Positions 14,661 through 22,886 of a stretch of 40,375 nucleotides of DNA are shown in pieces (positions within the stretch are counted from its first letter, which is position 1; every line of letters begins with the position of its first letter). Location: assembly GCA_036009105.1 (NCBI GenBank), contig DASYMJ010000134.1, positions 1-40,375 on the forward strand, in the 5' to 3' direction. Below the pieces are notes generated by a model. It was not told the DNA's origin. It worked only from the letters and a program-made list of their open reading frames with translations, and did no database searches. Both the position numbers and the translations under genes were made by a program. The DNA comes from JAFAVZ01 sp036009105. GTDB lineage: Bacteria > Acidobacteriota > Thermoanaerobaculia > Gp7-AA8.

Positions 14661-16385
14661 ATGAACGGATCTACGGATGTGCGTGCCGGCAGTACTTCTT
14701 CCCCCGCTTCCGCCGCTGGCCGGAAGATTGATACGCCGCTGCCTCTCGACCGTCCCGTGACCGAGACGGCTCGCTCCGGCGCGAGCGGCATCGTGAAGGG
14801 CCGGCCGGGCGAGCGGATGATCAGCGGCATCGACCTGATCGACTACGGCGTGGGCGGCCTGATGCCGAACAAGGTGTACGTGGTGAAGGGCGGCATCGGC
14901 GTCGGCAAGACGATCGTCGGACTGCAGTTCCTCACCCGCGGCCTGGAGCACCAGGAGCCCGGCATCCTGGTCACCGACCAGCGGCCGGAGAACGTCATCG
15001 CCCAGGCCAAGACGATCGGCTTTCCCATCGAGGACGCCGTCCGCCGCAACCAGCTGGCCATCCTCAATCCCAGCCAGCGCTACTTCGACCTGGTGGAGAG
15101 CCCGGCGGACGTGATGGCCATCGTCGAGGAGCTGGCCGACTACGTGAAGAAAGTCGGCGCCCGGCGGCTGGTCATCGACCCCGTTTACACGCTCATCAAC
15201 ACCTCGTACTCCAGCCACTTCGCGCTCACCATCACCCAGTCGCTGCTCAACGCGCTGGAGGATCTGCCGGTCACGACCCTGCTCGTCTCCGGCGATGACG
15301 AGAGCAACGCGGAGCTGAACCCGATCGTGCGCATGCTGGAGCAGAACTCGTTCGGCGTGGTGCACCTCTCGCAGGACGCCTCGACCGGCGGGCGCCTGAT
15401 GCGCCTCTCCAAGCTGCGCTACGCGAACAGCGAGCACCTCGCCGCCCACTACCGCATCCTCGACGGCCGCGGCCTGATCAATTACCGCGGCGAGGGCGAG
15501 CGCGTGCAGGACGTGACCAAGCCGTGGGAAGAGACCGGCACGACCAGCCGCGCGGTCCTCATCCTCGGCGCGCAGCCGGATACCATCCGCCGGGTCAAGG
15601 AATCGCTCGGCAGCGAGTTCGACGTGCAGTCGGAGTCGGACCTGAAGGCGGGCGTGGAGCGCGTCAAGCGCGACAAGCCGGGCCTCGTGCTGGTGACGCC
15701 GTCCCGCGCCGTCGGCGCGGTCAGCGCCATCCTCGACCTGGCCCAGAACACCTCGTCCTCCATCGCCTTCCTCTCCCCCGCTTCGAACCGCCAGTCGGAC
15801 AAGGTGCTCTATCTCCGCGCCGGCGCCGACGACTTCATCACCGAGCCGTTCACGCCGGCCGAGCTGCGGGCGCGCGTGGATGCGCTGATCCGCCGCAGCG
15901 GCCGCCGCCTGAACATCCGCGACACCGGCATCGGCACCATCACCCCGGAGGAGATGTCGTCGCTGATGAACACCGGCACGGACAACGAGCCGGCCCGCCG
16001 CGGCCCCGCCATCCAGTCCAGCGGCGACGGCCTCTCCTTCGATCCGGAGTTCAACGACCGCCTGCAGCGGAACGTCGACACGGTCTCGAAGTTCGACCAG
16101 CCCTTCGCCCTCTACTGGATCAAGGCCACGGACGACGACCGCGACCTGAACAAGTCGCTGGCCCAGCTCTGCCGCCAGGAGGACATCGTCTGCCACAACC
16201 GCAACGGCGAGTTCGTGGCCATCCTCACCGGCACCGACGAGAACGGCATCAAAGGCTTCGAGAACCGCCTGGAAGACAAGCTCGGCGCCAAGCTGTCCCC
16301 CAACAACGTCCGCCGCGGCTACAGCCTGCACAAGCCCGGCGACCCGACCGAAGGCTTCCCCCAACGCGCCTTCGCCCGCCGCTGA
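14661..16385 (+). CDS. KaiC-like P-loop protein fused to a pseudo-receiver and a degenerate GGDEF domain, 574 aa
   Basis: The ATG at 14661 follows AGAGGGAGCT, a good ribosome binding site. Residues 45-280 are a RecA/KaiC domain with Walker A GGIGVGKT (77-84) and Walker B RRLVIDP (168-174). The paired catalytic glutamates of KaiC are replaced by Asp106-Gln107 (VTDQRPE). Residues 297-415 have the fold pattern of a response-regulator receiver, but the phosphoacceptor Asp is Thr346 and the conserved Lys is Glu395 (ITEPF). Residues 459-566 align with a GGDEF domain whose signature is RNGEF (514-518). This looks like a signalling scaffold rather than an enzyme. It sits alone between two palindromic elements, downstream of the LCP genes. 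Confidence 0.8.
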   Translation: MNGSTDVRAGSTSSPASAAGRKIDTPLPLDRPVTETARSGASGIVKGRPGERMISGIDLIDYGVGGLMPNKVYVVKGGIGVGKTIVGLQFLTRGLEHQEPGILVTDQRPENVIAQAKTIGFPIEDAVRRNQLAILNPSQRYFDLVESPADVMAIVEELADYVKKVGARRLVIDPVYTLINTSYSSHFALTITQSLLNALEDLPVTTLLVSGDDESNAELNPIVRMLEQNSFGVVHLSQDASTGGRLMRLSKLRYANSEHLAAHYRILDGRGLINYRGEGERVQDVTKPWEETGTTSRAVLILGAQPDTIRRVKESLGSEFDVQSESDLKAGVERVKRDKPGLVLVTPSRAVGAVSAILDLAQNTSSSIAFLSPASNRQSDKVLYLRAGADDFITEPFTPAELRARVDALIRRSGRRLNIRDTGIGTITPEEMSSLMNTGTDNEPARRGPAIQSSGDGLSFDPEFNDRLQRNVDTVSKFDQPFALYWIKATDDDRDLNKSLAQLCRQEDIVCHNRNGEFVAILTGTDENGIKGFENRLEDKLGAKLSPNNVRRGYSLHKPGDPTEGFPQRAFARR

Positions 16386-16386
16386 C

Positions 16387-16460
16387 AATGTGGGGCCGGC
16401 TCTCAGCCGGCCCAGCTGTTCTCTGACCGCGGGCCGGCTGAGAGCCGGCCCTACATTTTT
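16387..16460. repeat. Palindromic element, copy 2, with terminator-like T run
   Basis: It has the same sequence family as 1584-1657: arms with GGGCCGGCTCTCAGCCGGCCC and its complement, outer ends AATGT and ACATT, and a loop of about 20 bases. It begins two bases after the stop of the KaiC-like gene. Five T residues close the right arm, so it should work as an intrinsic terminator for that gene. Confidence 0.85.
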
Positions 16461-16476
16461 CCCGCGGCAGGGTCGC

Positions 16477-16482
16477 TATAAT
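16477..16482 (+). promoter_or_regulatory. Consensus -10 box of tldD (leaderless candidate)
   Basis: TATAAT stands ten bases before the tldD ATG. There is no Shine-Dalgarno sequence in between (CCCGGCCGGA). The predicted transcript start is within about four bases of the ATG. No good -35 hexamer is present at 15-18 bases upstream. Confidence 0.5.
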
Positions 16483-16492
16483 CCCGGCCGGA

Positions 16493-17935
16493 ATGAAGCC
16501 GGCGCGCGAGCTGCTCGAAGAGGTGCTGGGCTCGCTCAGCAGCCCGGCGCTCCGTTACGCCGACATCCGCTGGACGGCGACGCATCAGCAGCACGTCAAA
16601 GTCCGCAACGGGGAGGTCGACCATCTCTCCGCCACTGTGGACCGGGCGGTGGGGGTGCGGGTGCTGGTGGGGAACGGGTGGGGGTTCGCGGCCACCAGCG
16701 ATGTCACGGAGGCGGCCATCCGGCGCGCGGCGAAGCGGGCGCTGGAAGTCGCGGCGGCGAGCAACATCGCGTCGGCGGGCGAAGTGGTGCTCAGCGACGT
16801 CGAGCCGCACGTGGCCACGTGGGCGTCCAGGTACGAGATCGATCCGTGGTCCATTCCGCTGGAGCGGAAGATCGAGCACCTGATGCAGGCCACCGAGCCG
16901 ATGCGAGGCGACGCGCGCATGCAACAGGTGGCGGGCGACATCTCCTGCTACCGGCAGGAAAAGCTCTTCGCCTCCACGAACGGCAGCTTCCTCGACCAGA
17001 CCACCACGGAGATGGGCGGCGGCATCGAGGCCATCGCCATCGACGGCGGCGAGATGCAGCGGCGTACTTATCCCAATCCCTTCGGCGGCGACTTTCAGGC
17101 GGAGGGGTGGGAGTTCATCGAGCGGTTGCGGCTGGCGGAGAGAGGGCTGCAGGTCCGGGACGAGGCGCTGGCGTTGCTCGCCGCGCCGAAAGCGCCGGCC
17201 GGACGCTTCGATCTGGTCGTCGGCTCGGCCCAGCTCGCGCTGCAGGTGCACGAGTCGTGCGGCCATCCGACGGAGCTCGACCGCGCCCTGGGCCTGGAGA
17301 TCTCCCTCGCCGGCGGCTCCTTCCTCCAGCCCTACATGCTCAACGACTTCCGCTACGGCTCGAAGCTGGTCAACATCGTGGCCGACGCCACCATCCCCGG
17401 CTCCATCGGCTCCTTCGGCTTCGATGACGACGGCGTGCCGGCGCAGCGTTTCCATCTGATCCGCGACGGCATGTTCGTCGACTACCTCACCGGCCGCGAC
17501 ACCGCCCCCGCCATCGGCCGCAAGTCCAACGGCACGGTGCGGGCGGAAAGCGCCGCTCGGATCCCCATCATCCGCATGACGAACATCAACCTCGAGCCGG
17601 GCTCCACGCCGCTGGAGGACATCATCCGCGACACCAAGCGCGGCATCTTGGTGGAGACGAACAAGTCGTGGTCCATCGACGACCTTCGCCTCAATTTCCA
17701 GTTCGGCTGCGAAGTGGCGTACGAGATCGAGGACGGCCGGCTGGGGCGCTTGCTGCGCAACCCGCTCTACACCGGATCGACGCCCGAGTTCTGGCGCTCC
17801 TGCGACGCGGTCGCCGACCGCAATTCGTGGCAGGTGTGGGGCCTGCCGAACTGCGGCAAGGGCGATCCGATGCAGACCATGCGCGTGGCCCACGGCGCAC
17901 CCGCGGCCCGGTTCCGCAACGTGGAGATGGCCTGA
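16493..17935 (+). CDS. tldD: TldD-type metalloprotease subunit, 480 aa
   Basis: TldD and TldE form a zinc protease that degrades unfolded peptides and, in some bacteria, matures modified peptides such as microcin B17. The HExxxH motif is visible as HESCGH (residues 253-258), followed by PTELDRALG. The N-terminal half has the usual alpha/beta layout (VKVRNGEVDHLSATVDRAVG), and the segment SIGSFGFDDDGVPAQRF follows. At 480 aa the length is normal. The start is supported by a consensus TATAAT just upstream and the absence of an alternative. The stop overlaps the tldE start in TGATG, so the two subunits are translationally coupled. Confidence 0.93.
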   Translation: MKPARELLEEVLGSLSSPALRYADIRWTATHQQHVKVRNGEVDHLSATVDRAVGVRVLVGNGWGFAATSDVTEAAIRRAAKRALEVAAASNIASAGEVVLSDVEPHVATWASRYEIDPWSIPLERKIEHLMQATEPMRGDARMQQVAGDISCYRQEKLFASTNGSFLDQTTTEMGGGIEAIAIDGGEMQRRTYPNPFGGDFQAEGWEFIERLRLAERGLQVRDEALALLAAPKAPAGRFDLVVGSAQLALQVHESCGHPTELDRALGLEISLAGGSFLQPYMLNDFRYGSKLVNIVADATIPGSIGSFGFDDDGVPAQRFHLIRDGMFVDYLTGRDTAPAIGRKSNGTVRAESAARIPIIRMTNINLEPGSTPLEDIIRDTKRGILVETNKSWSIDDLRLNFQFGCEVAYEIEDGRLGRLLRNPLYTGSTPEFWRSCDAVADRNSWQVWGLPNCGKGDPMQTMRVAHGAPAARFRNVEMA

Positions 17936-19284
17936 TGCGCGGCGAGCAGGAGAGCCGGGAGATCCTCGCCCGCGCGCTCGACGCCGCGCGGACTGCCGAG
18001 GCCGACGCGGTGTTCGTGGCCGTCGATCACAACGTCAGCCGCTTCGCCAACTCCGGCGTGCACCAGAACATGTCGGACGAGAGTGCGTCGCTGATGCTGC
18101 GCGTGATCGTGGAGGGCGCGATGGGCGTCGCCTCGACCAGCGCGTTCGATGCCGACGAGCTGGCGCGCGTCGCGGAGCTGGCCCGGGAGGCGGCCCGCCA
18201 CTCCGGCCCGCTGCAGAACTTCAGCGGCCTCTATCAAGAGCACGAACCGGTCCCCGAGCTGCGCACTTTCGACGAAGGAACGGCGCTGCTCGATCCCGCC
18301 TCCAAGGCGCGCGACCTCAAGGCGATGTTCGACGGCGGCCGCACGCATGGCGTCACGTTCGCCGGCTCCTGGTCCACCGCCACGGCGAGCGTCGCCACGG
18401 CGAACACGCACGGCGTGCGGCGCTACGCGCGGATGACCTCCTCCGACGCCACCGTCATCGCCATCAACGGCGGCGCCTCCGGCTACGCCACGCGCTGCGC
18501 CCGCGGCGCGAACGACGTCGACATCCTCGCCCTCGGCGACGAGGCGACGACCAAAGCAACCCTGCTCGTGGAGAAGCCGGAAGACCTCCCCCCCGGCGCG
18601 TACGACGTCATCCTCGAGCCGCCCGCACTCTGCGAGGTGTTCGAGTGGCTGAACATGATCGCCTTCAGCGGGCAGTCGTACGACGACGGCACCTCCTTCT
18701 TCGCCGGCCGCCTGGGCGAGCAACTCCTCGGCGCGAACGTGACCATCGCCGACGACGCGACCGACCAGTCCTTCCTCCCCTTCCCCTTCGATCTGGAGGG
18801 GCTGCCCAAGCGGCGCATCGCGCTCGTCGAAAAGGGCGTCGTGCAGACGCCGGCGCTGGACAAGGCCTACGCCGACCGGCTCGAACTGAAACCGACGGCG
18901 AACTGCTGGAGCCTCGGCTCCCCCGAGCACGGCACGGCTTTCCACATGGCGATGGGCGGCGGCGAGGCGACGCGCGAGGAGCTGATCCGCTCCACGAAGC
19001 TCGGCATCTGGGTGACGCGGTTCAACTACGTGAACGGCCTGCTGGAACCGAAGACCGCGCTCATGACCGGCACCACCCGCGACGGCACGTTCCTGATCCG
19101 GGACGGCGAAGTCGCCGCGCGCCTGCCGAACCTGCGCTGGACGCAGTCGCTGGTCGAAGCGCTGAACCAGGTGGAGGGGCTGACCCGCGAGCGGCGCAGC
19201 GTGGGGACGTGGTTCAACATGTTCGGCGGAACGCTCGCGCCGACGGTGAAAATAAAGGGTTGGCACATAAATGCCAAGGGTTGA
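17935..19284 (+). CDS. tldE: TldE/PmbA-type protease subunit, 449 aa
   Basis: This is the non-catalytic partner of TldD in the heterodimeric protease. It lacks HExxxH; the corresponding segment reads LEPPALCEVFEWLNMIAFS. Family marks include SRFANSGVHQN near the N terminus, LGANVTIADDATD, GTAFHMAMGGGEATREEL and LEPKTALMTGTTRDGTF. The start codon shares its A with the tldD stop. A pair of peptide-ABC permease genes starts 93 bases downstream on the same strand, which would fit peptide uptake and breakdown in one operon; that link is inferred from order only. Confidence 0.9.
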   Translation: MRGEQESREILARALDAARTAEADAVFVAVDHNVSRFANSGVHQNMSDESASLMLRVIVEGAMGVASTSAFDADELARVAELAREAARHSGPLQNFSGLYQEHEPVPELRTFDEGTALLDPASKARDLKAMFDGGRTHGVTFAGSWSTATASVATANTHGVRRYARMTSSDATVIAINGGASGYATRCARGANDVDILALGDEATTKATLLVEKPEDLPPGAYDVILEPPALCEVFEWLNMIAFSGQSYDDGTSFFAGRLGEQLLGANVTIADDATDQSFLPFPFDLEGLPKRRIALVEKGVVQTPALDKAYADRLELKPTANCWSLGSPEHGTAFHMAMGGGEATREELIRSTKLGIWVTRFNYVNGLLEPKTALMTGTTRDGTFLIRDGEVAARLPNLRWTQSLVEALNQVEGLTRERRSVGTWFNMFGGTLAPTVKIKGWHINAKG

Positions 19285-19377
19285 GCACGCGAAGGGACGC
19301 CGAGGCTCGGCCAACCAACGCACCGGCCCGCGGCCGGTGACACGCACTTTGCAGTTGCAACCGACGGCAACAAGCAC

Positions 19378-20301
19378 ATGACGCAGTACATCATCCGCAG
19401 GCTCCTGCAGATGGTCCCGATCACCCTCGGGATCCTCACGCTGGTCTTCTCGCTCATCCATCTCATCCCCGGCGACCCGGCGGTGCAGATCGCCGGCGAA
19501 GGGGCGCGCCCGGAGGATGTGGCCAACGTGCGGAAGGCTCTCGGGCTGGACCAGCCGATCTGGGCTCAGTACGTCCACTACCTCGGCCGCATCGCCCACG
19601 GCGACCTCGGCCGCTCCTTCCGCACCGACGAGAGCGTGGCCAAGGAGATCCGGGACCGCTATCCGGCCACCATGCAGCTCGCCTTCGGGGCCATGCTCGT
19701 CGCGCTCCTCGTCGCGTTCCCGCTGGGGATGGTCTCCGCCATCTACCGCAACTCGTGGATCGACAACGTGGCGCGCTTCTTCGCCCTGATCGGCGTCTCC
19801 ATGCCCAGCTTCTGGTTCGGGCCTCTGCTCATCATCGCTTTCGCCATCAACCACACCTGGTTCCCCGTCTCCGGCCGCGACGAGGGGCTCAAGTCGATCG
19901 TGTTGCCGTCGCTGACCATGGGCCTCGCCCTGGCCGCGATCCTCACCCGCATGATCCGGGTCAGCGTGGCGGAGGAGCTGGGGCAGCTCTACGTCACCAC
20001 CGCCATCGCCAAGGGTGTGACCCGGACGCGCGCGATCTTCCGCCATGCCCTGAAGAACGCCCTGATCCCGGTCATCACCGTGCTCGCGCTGCAGTTCGGG
20101 TCGCTCCTCACCGGTGCGATCATCACGGAGCAGATCTTCTCCTGGCCGGGCCTGGGGCGGCTGCTCATCACCTCCATCACCACGCGCGACTACCCGCAGG
20201 TGCAAGCCTCCATCCTGGTCATCGCCCTGACCTACATCCTGGTGAATTTCCTCAGCGATCTGATGTACGGCGTGGTCGACCCGAGGGTGAAGCTCGAATG
20301 A
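19378..20301 (+). CDS. Oligopeptide/dipeptide ABC transporter permease (DppB/OppB type), 307 aa
   Basis: An inner-membrane permease subunit. The N terminus MTQYIIRRLLQMVPITLGIL is typical of the DppB family. IPGDPAVQ, GDLGRSFRT and six membrane segments follow. The cytosolic coupling loop reads AKGVTRTRAIFRHALKNALI. The C terminus, SDLMYGVVDPRVKLE, is also family-typical. The ATG stop/start overlap (ATGA) with the next gene shows coupling. There is no Shine-Dalgarno sequence before the start. A substrate-binding protein and ATPase subunits are not in the window, so the transporter must be completed elsewhere. Substrate is uncertain: peptide, nickel and glutathione systems share this family. 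Confidence 0.92.
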   Translation: MTQYIIRRLLQMVPITLGILTLVFSLIHLIPGDPAVQIAGEGARPEDVANVRKALGLDQPIWAQYVHYLGRIAHGDLGRSFRTDESVAKEIRDRYPATMQLAFGAMLVALLVAFPLGMVSAIYRNSWIDNVARFFALIGVSMPSFWFGPLLIIAFAINHTWFPVSGRDEGLKSIVLPSLTMGLALAAILTRMIRVSVAEELGQLYVTTAIAKGVTRTRAIFRHALKNALIPVITVLALQFGSLLTGAIITEQIFSWPGLGRLLITSITTRDYPQVQASILVIALTYILVNFLSDLMYGVVDPRVKLE

Positions 20302-21125
20302 AAAAACTGCTGAAGAACTTCGCGTTCATGCTCGGGCTGGTGCTGACGCTCGCGCTGCTGCTGATGGCCGTGGCCGCGCCGCTGCTCGCGCCGTTCGATC
20401 CGGACGCGCAGGACACCGCGCGCCGCCTCGAGGCGCCCTCGCAGCAGCACCCTCTCGGCCTGGACGAGCTGGGGCGCGACGTGCTCTCCCGCATCATCTG
20501 GGGCTCCCGCGTGTCGCTGCGCGTCGGCTTCAGCGTGGTGATCATCGCCTCGCTGATCGGCGTGACCCTCGGCGCCATCGCCGGCTACTTCGGCGGCGCG
20601 GCGGACACGCTGGTCATGCGATTGACCGACATCCTGCTCTCGTTCCCCGGCATCCTGCTGGCCATCGCCATGGTGGCCGTGCTCGGGCCGAGCATCAACA
20701 ACGTCGTGCTCGCGCTGGTGATCGTGGCCTGGGTCGGCTACGCGCGCCTCGTGCGCGGGCAGGTGCTGAAGGTGCGGGAGATGGAGTACGTCACGGCGGC
20801 GAAGGCGCTCGGGGCGCGCTCGCCGCGCGTGATCGCGCTGCACGTGCTGCCGAACGTGATCAATCCGGTCATCGTGATGGCCACCCTCGGCCTGGCCGGA
20901 ACCATCCTGGCCGAGGCTTCGCTGTCGTTTCTGGGGCTGGGGGTGCAGCCGCCGACGCCCTCGTGGGGCTCGATGCTGACCTACGGCCGGCAATACCTCG
21001 GCCGGGCGAATCATCTGGCCATCTATCCCGGCATTGCCATCATGCTGGCCGTGATGGGGCTGAACTTCCTCGGCGACGGGTTGATCGACGCGCTCGATCC
21101 GAAGTACCGCAAATTGATCAAATGA
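20298..21125 (+). CDS. Oligopeptide/dipeptide ABC transporter permease (DppC/OppC type), 275 aa
   Basis: Partner of the upstream permease. The N-terminal membrane segment (about 9-30) is followed by the family motif LGLDELGRDVLSRIIWGSRVS. The permease core (about 75-270) carries the coupling loop AKALGARSPRVIALHVLPNV and the late motif LSFLGLGVQPPTPSWGSM. The N terminus is short compared with E. coli DppC but usual for many homologues. The start overlaps the dppB-like stop by four bases. The end overlaps the convergent SET-domain gene by eight bases, so the operon stops here. Confidence 0.92.
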   Translation: MKKLLKNFAFMLGLVLTLALLLMAVAAPLLAPFDPDAQDTARRLEAPSQQHPLGLDELGRDVLSRIIWGSRVSLRVGFSVVIIASLIGVTLGAIAGYFGGAADTLVMRLTDILLSFPGILLAIAMVAVLGPSINNVVLALVIVAWVGYARLVRGQVLKVREMEYVTAAKALGARSPRVIALHVLPNVINPVIVMATLGLAGTILAEASLSFLGLGVQPPTPSWGSMLTYGRQYLGRANHLAIYPGIAIMLAVMGLNFLGDGLIDALDPKYRKLIK

Positions 21126-21513
21126 AGTCGCGGCACTTCTCCGAGCCGCAACGGCAGGGCAGCTTGCCGTCGTGGTGCGTCTCGCCGTAGTCGCAGGTCA
21201 GCTCCTCGCCGGGGCAGATGGCGCGCAGCGAGTAGAACTCCACGCGGTGACCGTAGCGGCGCATGTAGGTGTTCGGGCCGCAGGAGTGGTTCACGTAGCG
21301 CAGCTCGTTCGGGTTGACCGAGGCGTCGAGGGCCATGTCGTCGTCGAACTCCACGATGGCGATCGACTGCAGCGTGCTCGCGCGGCGGCGGGCCTCGCGC
21401 AGGGTGATCAGCTCGCCGGCCAGCTCGCCGATCTTGCGCCGCGCCTTGATCGCCTTGCGCGCGAAGACGCCTTTGCCGTGGATGCGGCTCGGCTTGACCT
21501 CAACGCTGTCCAT
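21118..21513 (-). CDS. Small SET-domain protein-lysine methyltransferase, 131 aa
   Basis: The SET fold uses SAM to methylate lysine side chains. The visible motifs are IHGKGVFARKAI near the N terminus, the pseudoknot strands RYVNHSCGPNT (NHSCGPN at 75-81) and ELTCDYG (104-110). A post-SET zinc cluster, CRCGSEKC (Cys120, 122 and 127), closes the protein. All four core elements are intact although the protein is only a minimal SET domain. A bacterial target cannot be read from context. Its start lies inside the 3' end of the minus-strand glycosyltransferase gene (overlap 21500-21513), so the two are probably transcribed together. Confidence 0.88.
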   Translation of the reverse strand: MDSVEVKPSRIHGKGVFARKAIKARRKIGELAGELITLREARRRASTLQSIAIVEFDDDMALDASVNPNELRYVNHSCGPNTYMRRYGHRVEFYSLRAICPGEELTCDYGETHHDGKLPCRCGSEKCRDFI

Positions 21514-22879
21514 GATTCGCAGTGTAGACGACGACCGCGCGGGCGGCGCCGGTGTCGAAACGCGCCTCGCGCACGAAGCCGTTTGCGCTCAGTTGCGCCT
21601 CGATGGCGGGCGTGAGGTCGCTCTCGTAGAGGCTGACCGCGTCGGAGCCGGGGAGCGCGGCGGCCAGGTCGCGCGGCGGGGTGAGGATATCGCGCACCTG
21701 GCGGCGGTCGCCGAAGTAGAGGCGGTCGCCGTAGGCCCAGAGCTGGGAGAGGGCGATGGTGCGGATGCGCGGGTCGTCGCCGAGCAGGCGGGCGGCCATC
21801 ACCGCCGGCATCGACTTGCGCCCGAGGTACTTGAGGCCGTACAGGTTCCACCCGATCGAAATCACGAGCAGCGCCACGGCGAGTTTGCGCCGCTCGCGCC
21901 ACAGCATGGAGAAGCCGATGCCGGCGCCGATGGCGAGGAACGGCACGATGCCCTGCAGGTAGCGCATCTCCTTGTGCCGGATGAGCGACAAGGCCACCAG
22001 CGGCACCAGCACGAACCACCGCCATGAGTGCGCCCGTTTGCGGCCGATGTAGAGGAGCGGCAGCAGGGTGAGCGCGCACCAGCGGGGCAGCGTCTCGAGG
22101 TACCACCACGGGCTCTGGTACTTGATCCGCGAGGCAAAGTCGGGCTCCAGCAACGTGAGATGGGCGAAGTTGCGGACGCTGCTGAAGGGCGTGCCCCAGG
22201 TGAGCCAGTCGTACCCGCCGACGGTGAGCAGGATGGTGACGGTGGCGCCAAGGAGGACGAGTGTCATCCTGAGGCGCGCAGACGCCGAAGGATCCCCACC
22301 GACCTTGGCGGGGGATCCTTCACCGTCTCCGCGGCTCAGGATGACAAGTGGCAGCAGGAACACGATCTCGCTGAAGCGGTCCGTGAACGCCAACCCCGCC
22401 AATGCGCCCGCCAGCAGCGCCGCCCAAAACGTGTCGCGCGTGGAGAGCAGCAGCGCCGCTCCGACAACGCACGCCGCGGCGATGGTCCGCGGATAAACGG
22501 TGCTGCCGAACATGAGCGGCAGCCAATGCAACGCGAAGAGCAGAGAGGCAACGCCAGCGGCGATCGGATCGGCCCAGCGGTTGGCAAGCCGATAGACCAG
22601 CCAGATCGTCAAAGCGTTCAGAACGATGAACGGCAGCGCCGCGAGCTCCAGCAGGCGGGCCGGCGACACCACGCCGATGACATTGGCCAGCCGCAGCACC
22701 GGCGCCACGATCAGGTCCGGCACGAAGAGATTGCGCACGTCCCACGGCCAGTACTGGAAGCCGAACGCGCGGCGGAACGCGGCGGCGAGCACCTCCACGT
22801 CGTCGCCGGTCAGGAAGCCGAAGTAGTGATGGGAAAACCACAGCTGCACGAGCGCTACGGCGGCGATGAGCAGATACAC
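21500..22879 (-). CDS. GT-C-type multi-spanning membrane glycosyltransferase (ArnT/PMT-like), about 459 aa
   Basis: An integral-membrane transferase that would use a polyprenyl-linked sugar outside the cytoplasmic membrane. About ten hydrophobic segments are seen. The first outside loop has the acidic pair of the GT-C fold (GFLTGDDVEVLAAAFRRAFG). Family-like segments are LIVAPVLRLANVIGV, FALHWLPLMFGS and RHKEMRYLQGIVPFLAIG. A soluble C-terminal domain of about 90 residues follows. The start is uncertain: GTG at 22879 immediately precedes the first membrane helix, whereas longer versions run antisense through the next gene. Residues encoded by 22263-22345 come from a palindromic element inserted in frame between two membrane segments. 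Confidence 0.75.
   Translation of the reverse strand: MYLLIAAVALVQLWFSHHYFGFLTGDDVEVLAAAFRRAFGFQYWPWDVRNLFVPDLIVAPVLRLANVIGVVSPARLLELAALPFIVLNALTIWLVYRLANRWADPIAAGVASLLFALHWLPLMFGSTVYPRTIAAACVVGAALLLSTRDTFWAALLAGALAGLAFTDRFSEIVFLLPLVILSRGDGEGSPAKVGGDPSASARLRMTLVLLGATVTILLTVGGYDWLTWGTPFSSVRNFAHLTLLEPDFASRIKYQSPWWYLETLPRWCALTLLPLLYIGRKRAHSWRWFVLVPLVALSLIRHKEMRYLQGIVPFLAIGAGIGFSMLWRERRKLAVALLVISIGWNLYGLKYLGRKSMPAVMAARLLGDDPRIRTIALSQLWAYGDRLYFGDRRQVRDILTPPRDLAAALPGSDAVSLYESDLTPAIEAQLSANGFVREARFDTGAARAVVVYTANHGQR
22263..22345. repeat. Nested palindromic element inside the GT-C gene
   Basis: The outer arms GTCATCCTGAG (22263-22273) and CTCAGGATGAC (22335-22345) and the inner arms GAAGGATCCCC (22287-22297) and GGGGATCCTTC (22311-22321) all pair exactly. 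On the minus strand it is read through without a stop and adds about 28 Gly/Ser/Arg-rich residues (SRGDGEGSPAKVGGDPSASA) to a loop. This is a mobile-looking dispersed repeat rather than native coding sequence. Confidence 0.85.
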
Positions 22880-22886
22880 TCCGGCC

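Noticed and set aside
14649..16388. A 579-codon minus-strand frame opposite the KaiC-like gene
   Set aside because: No motif, skewed composition, and exact mirroring of a gene with P-loop and other domains.
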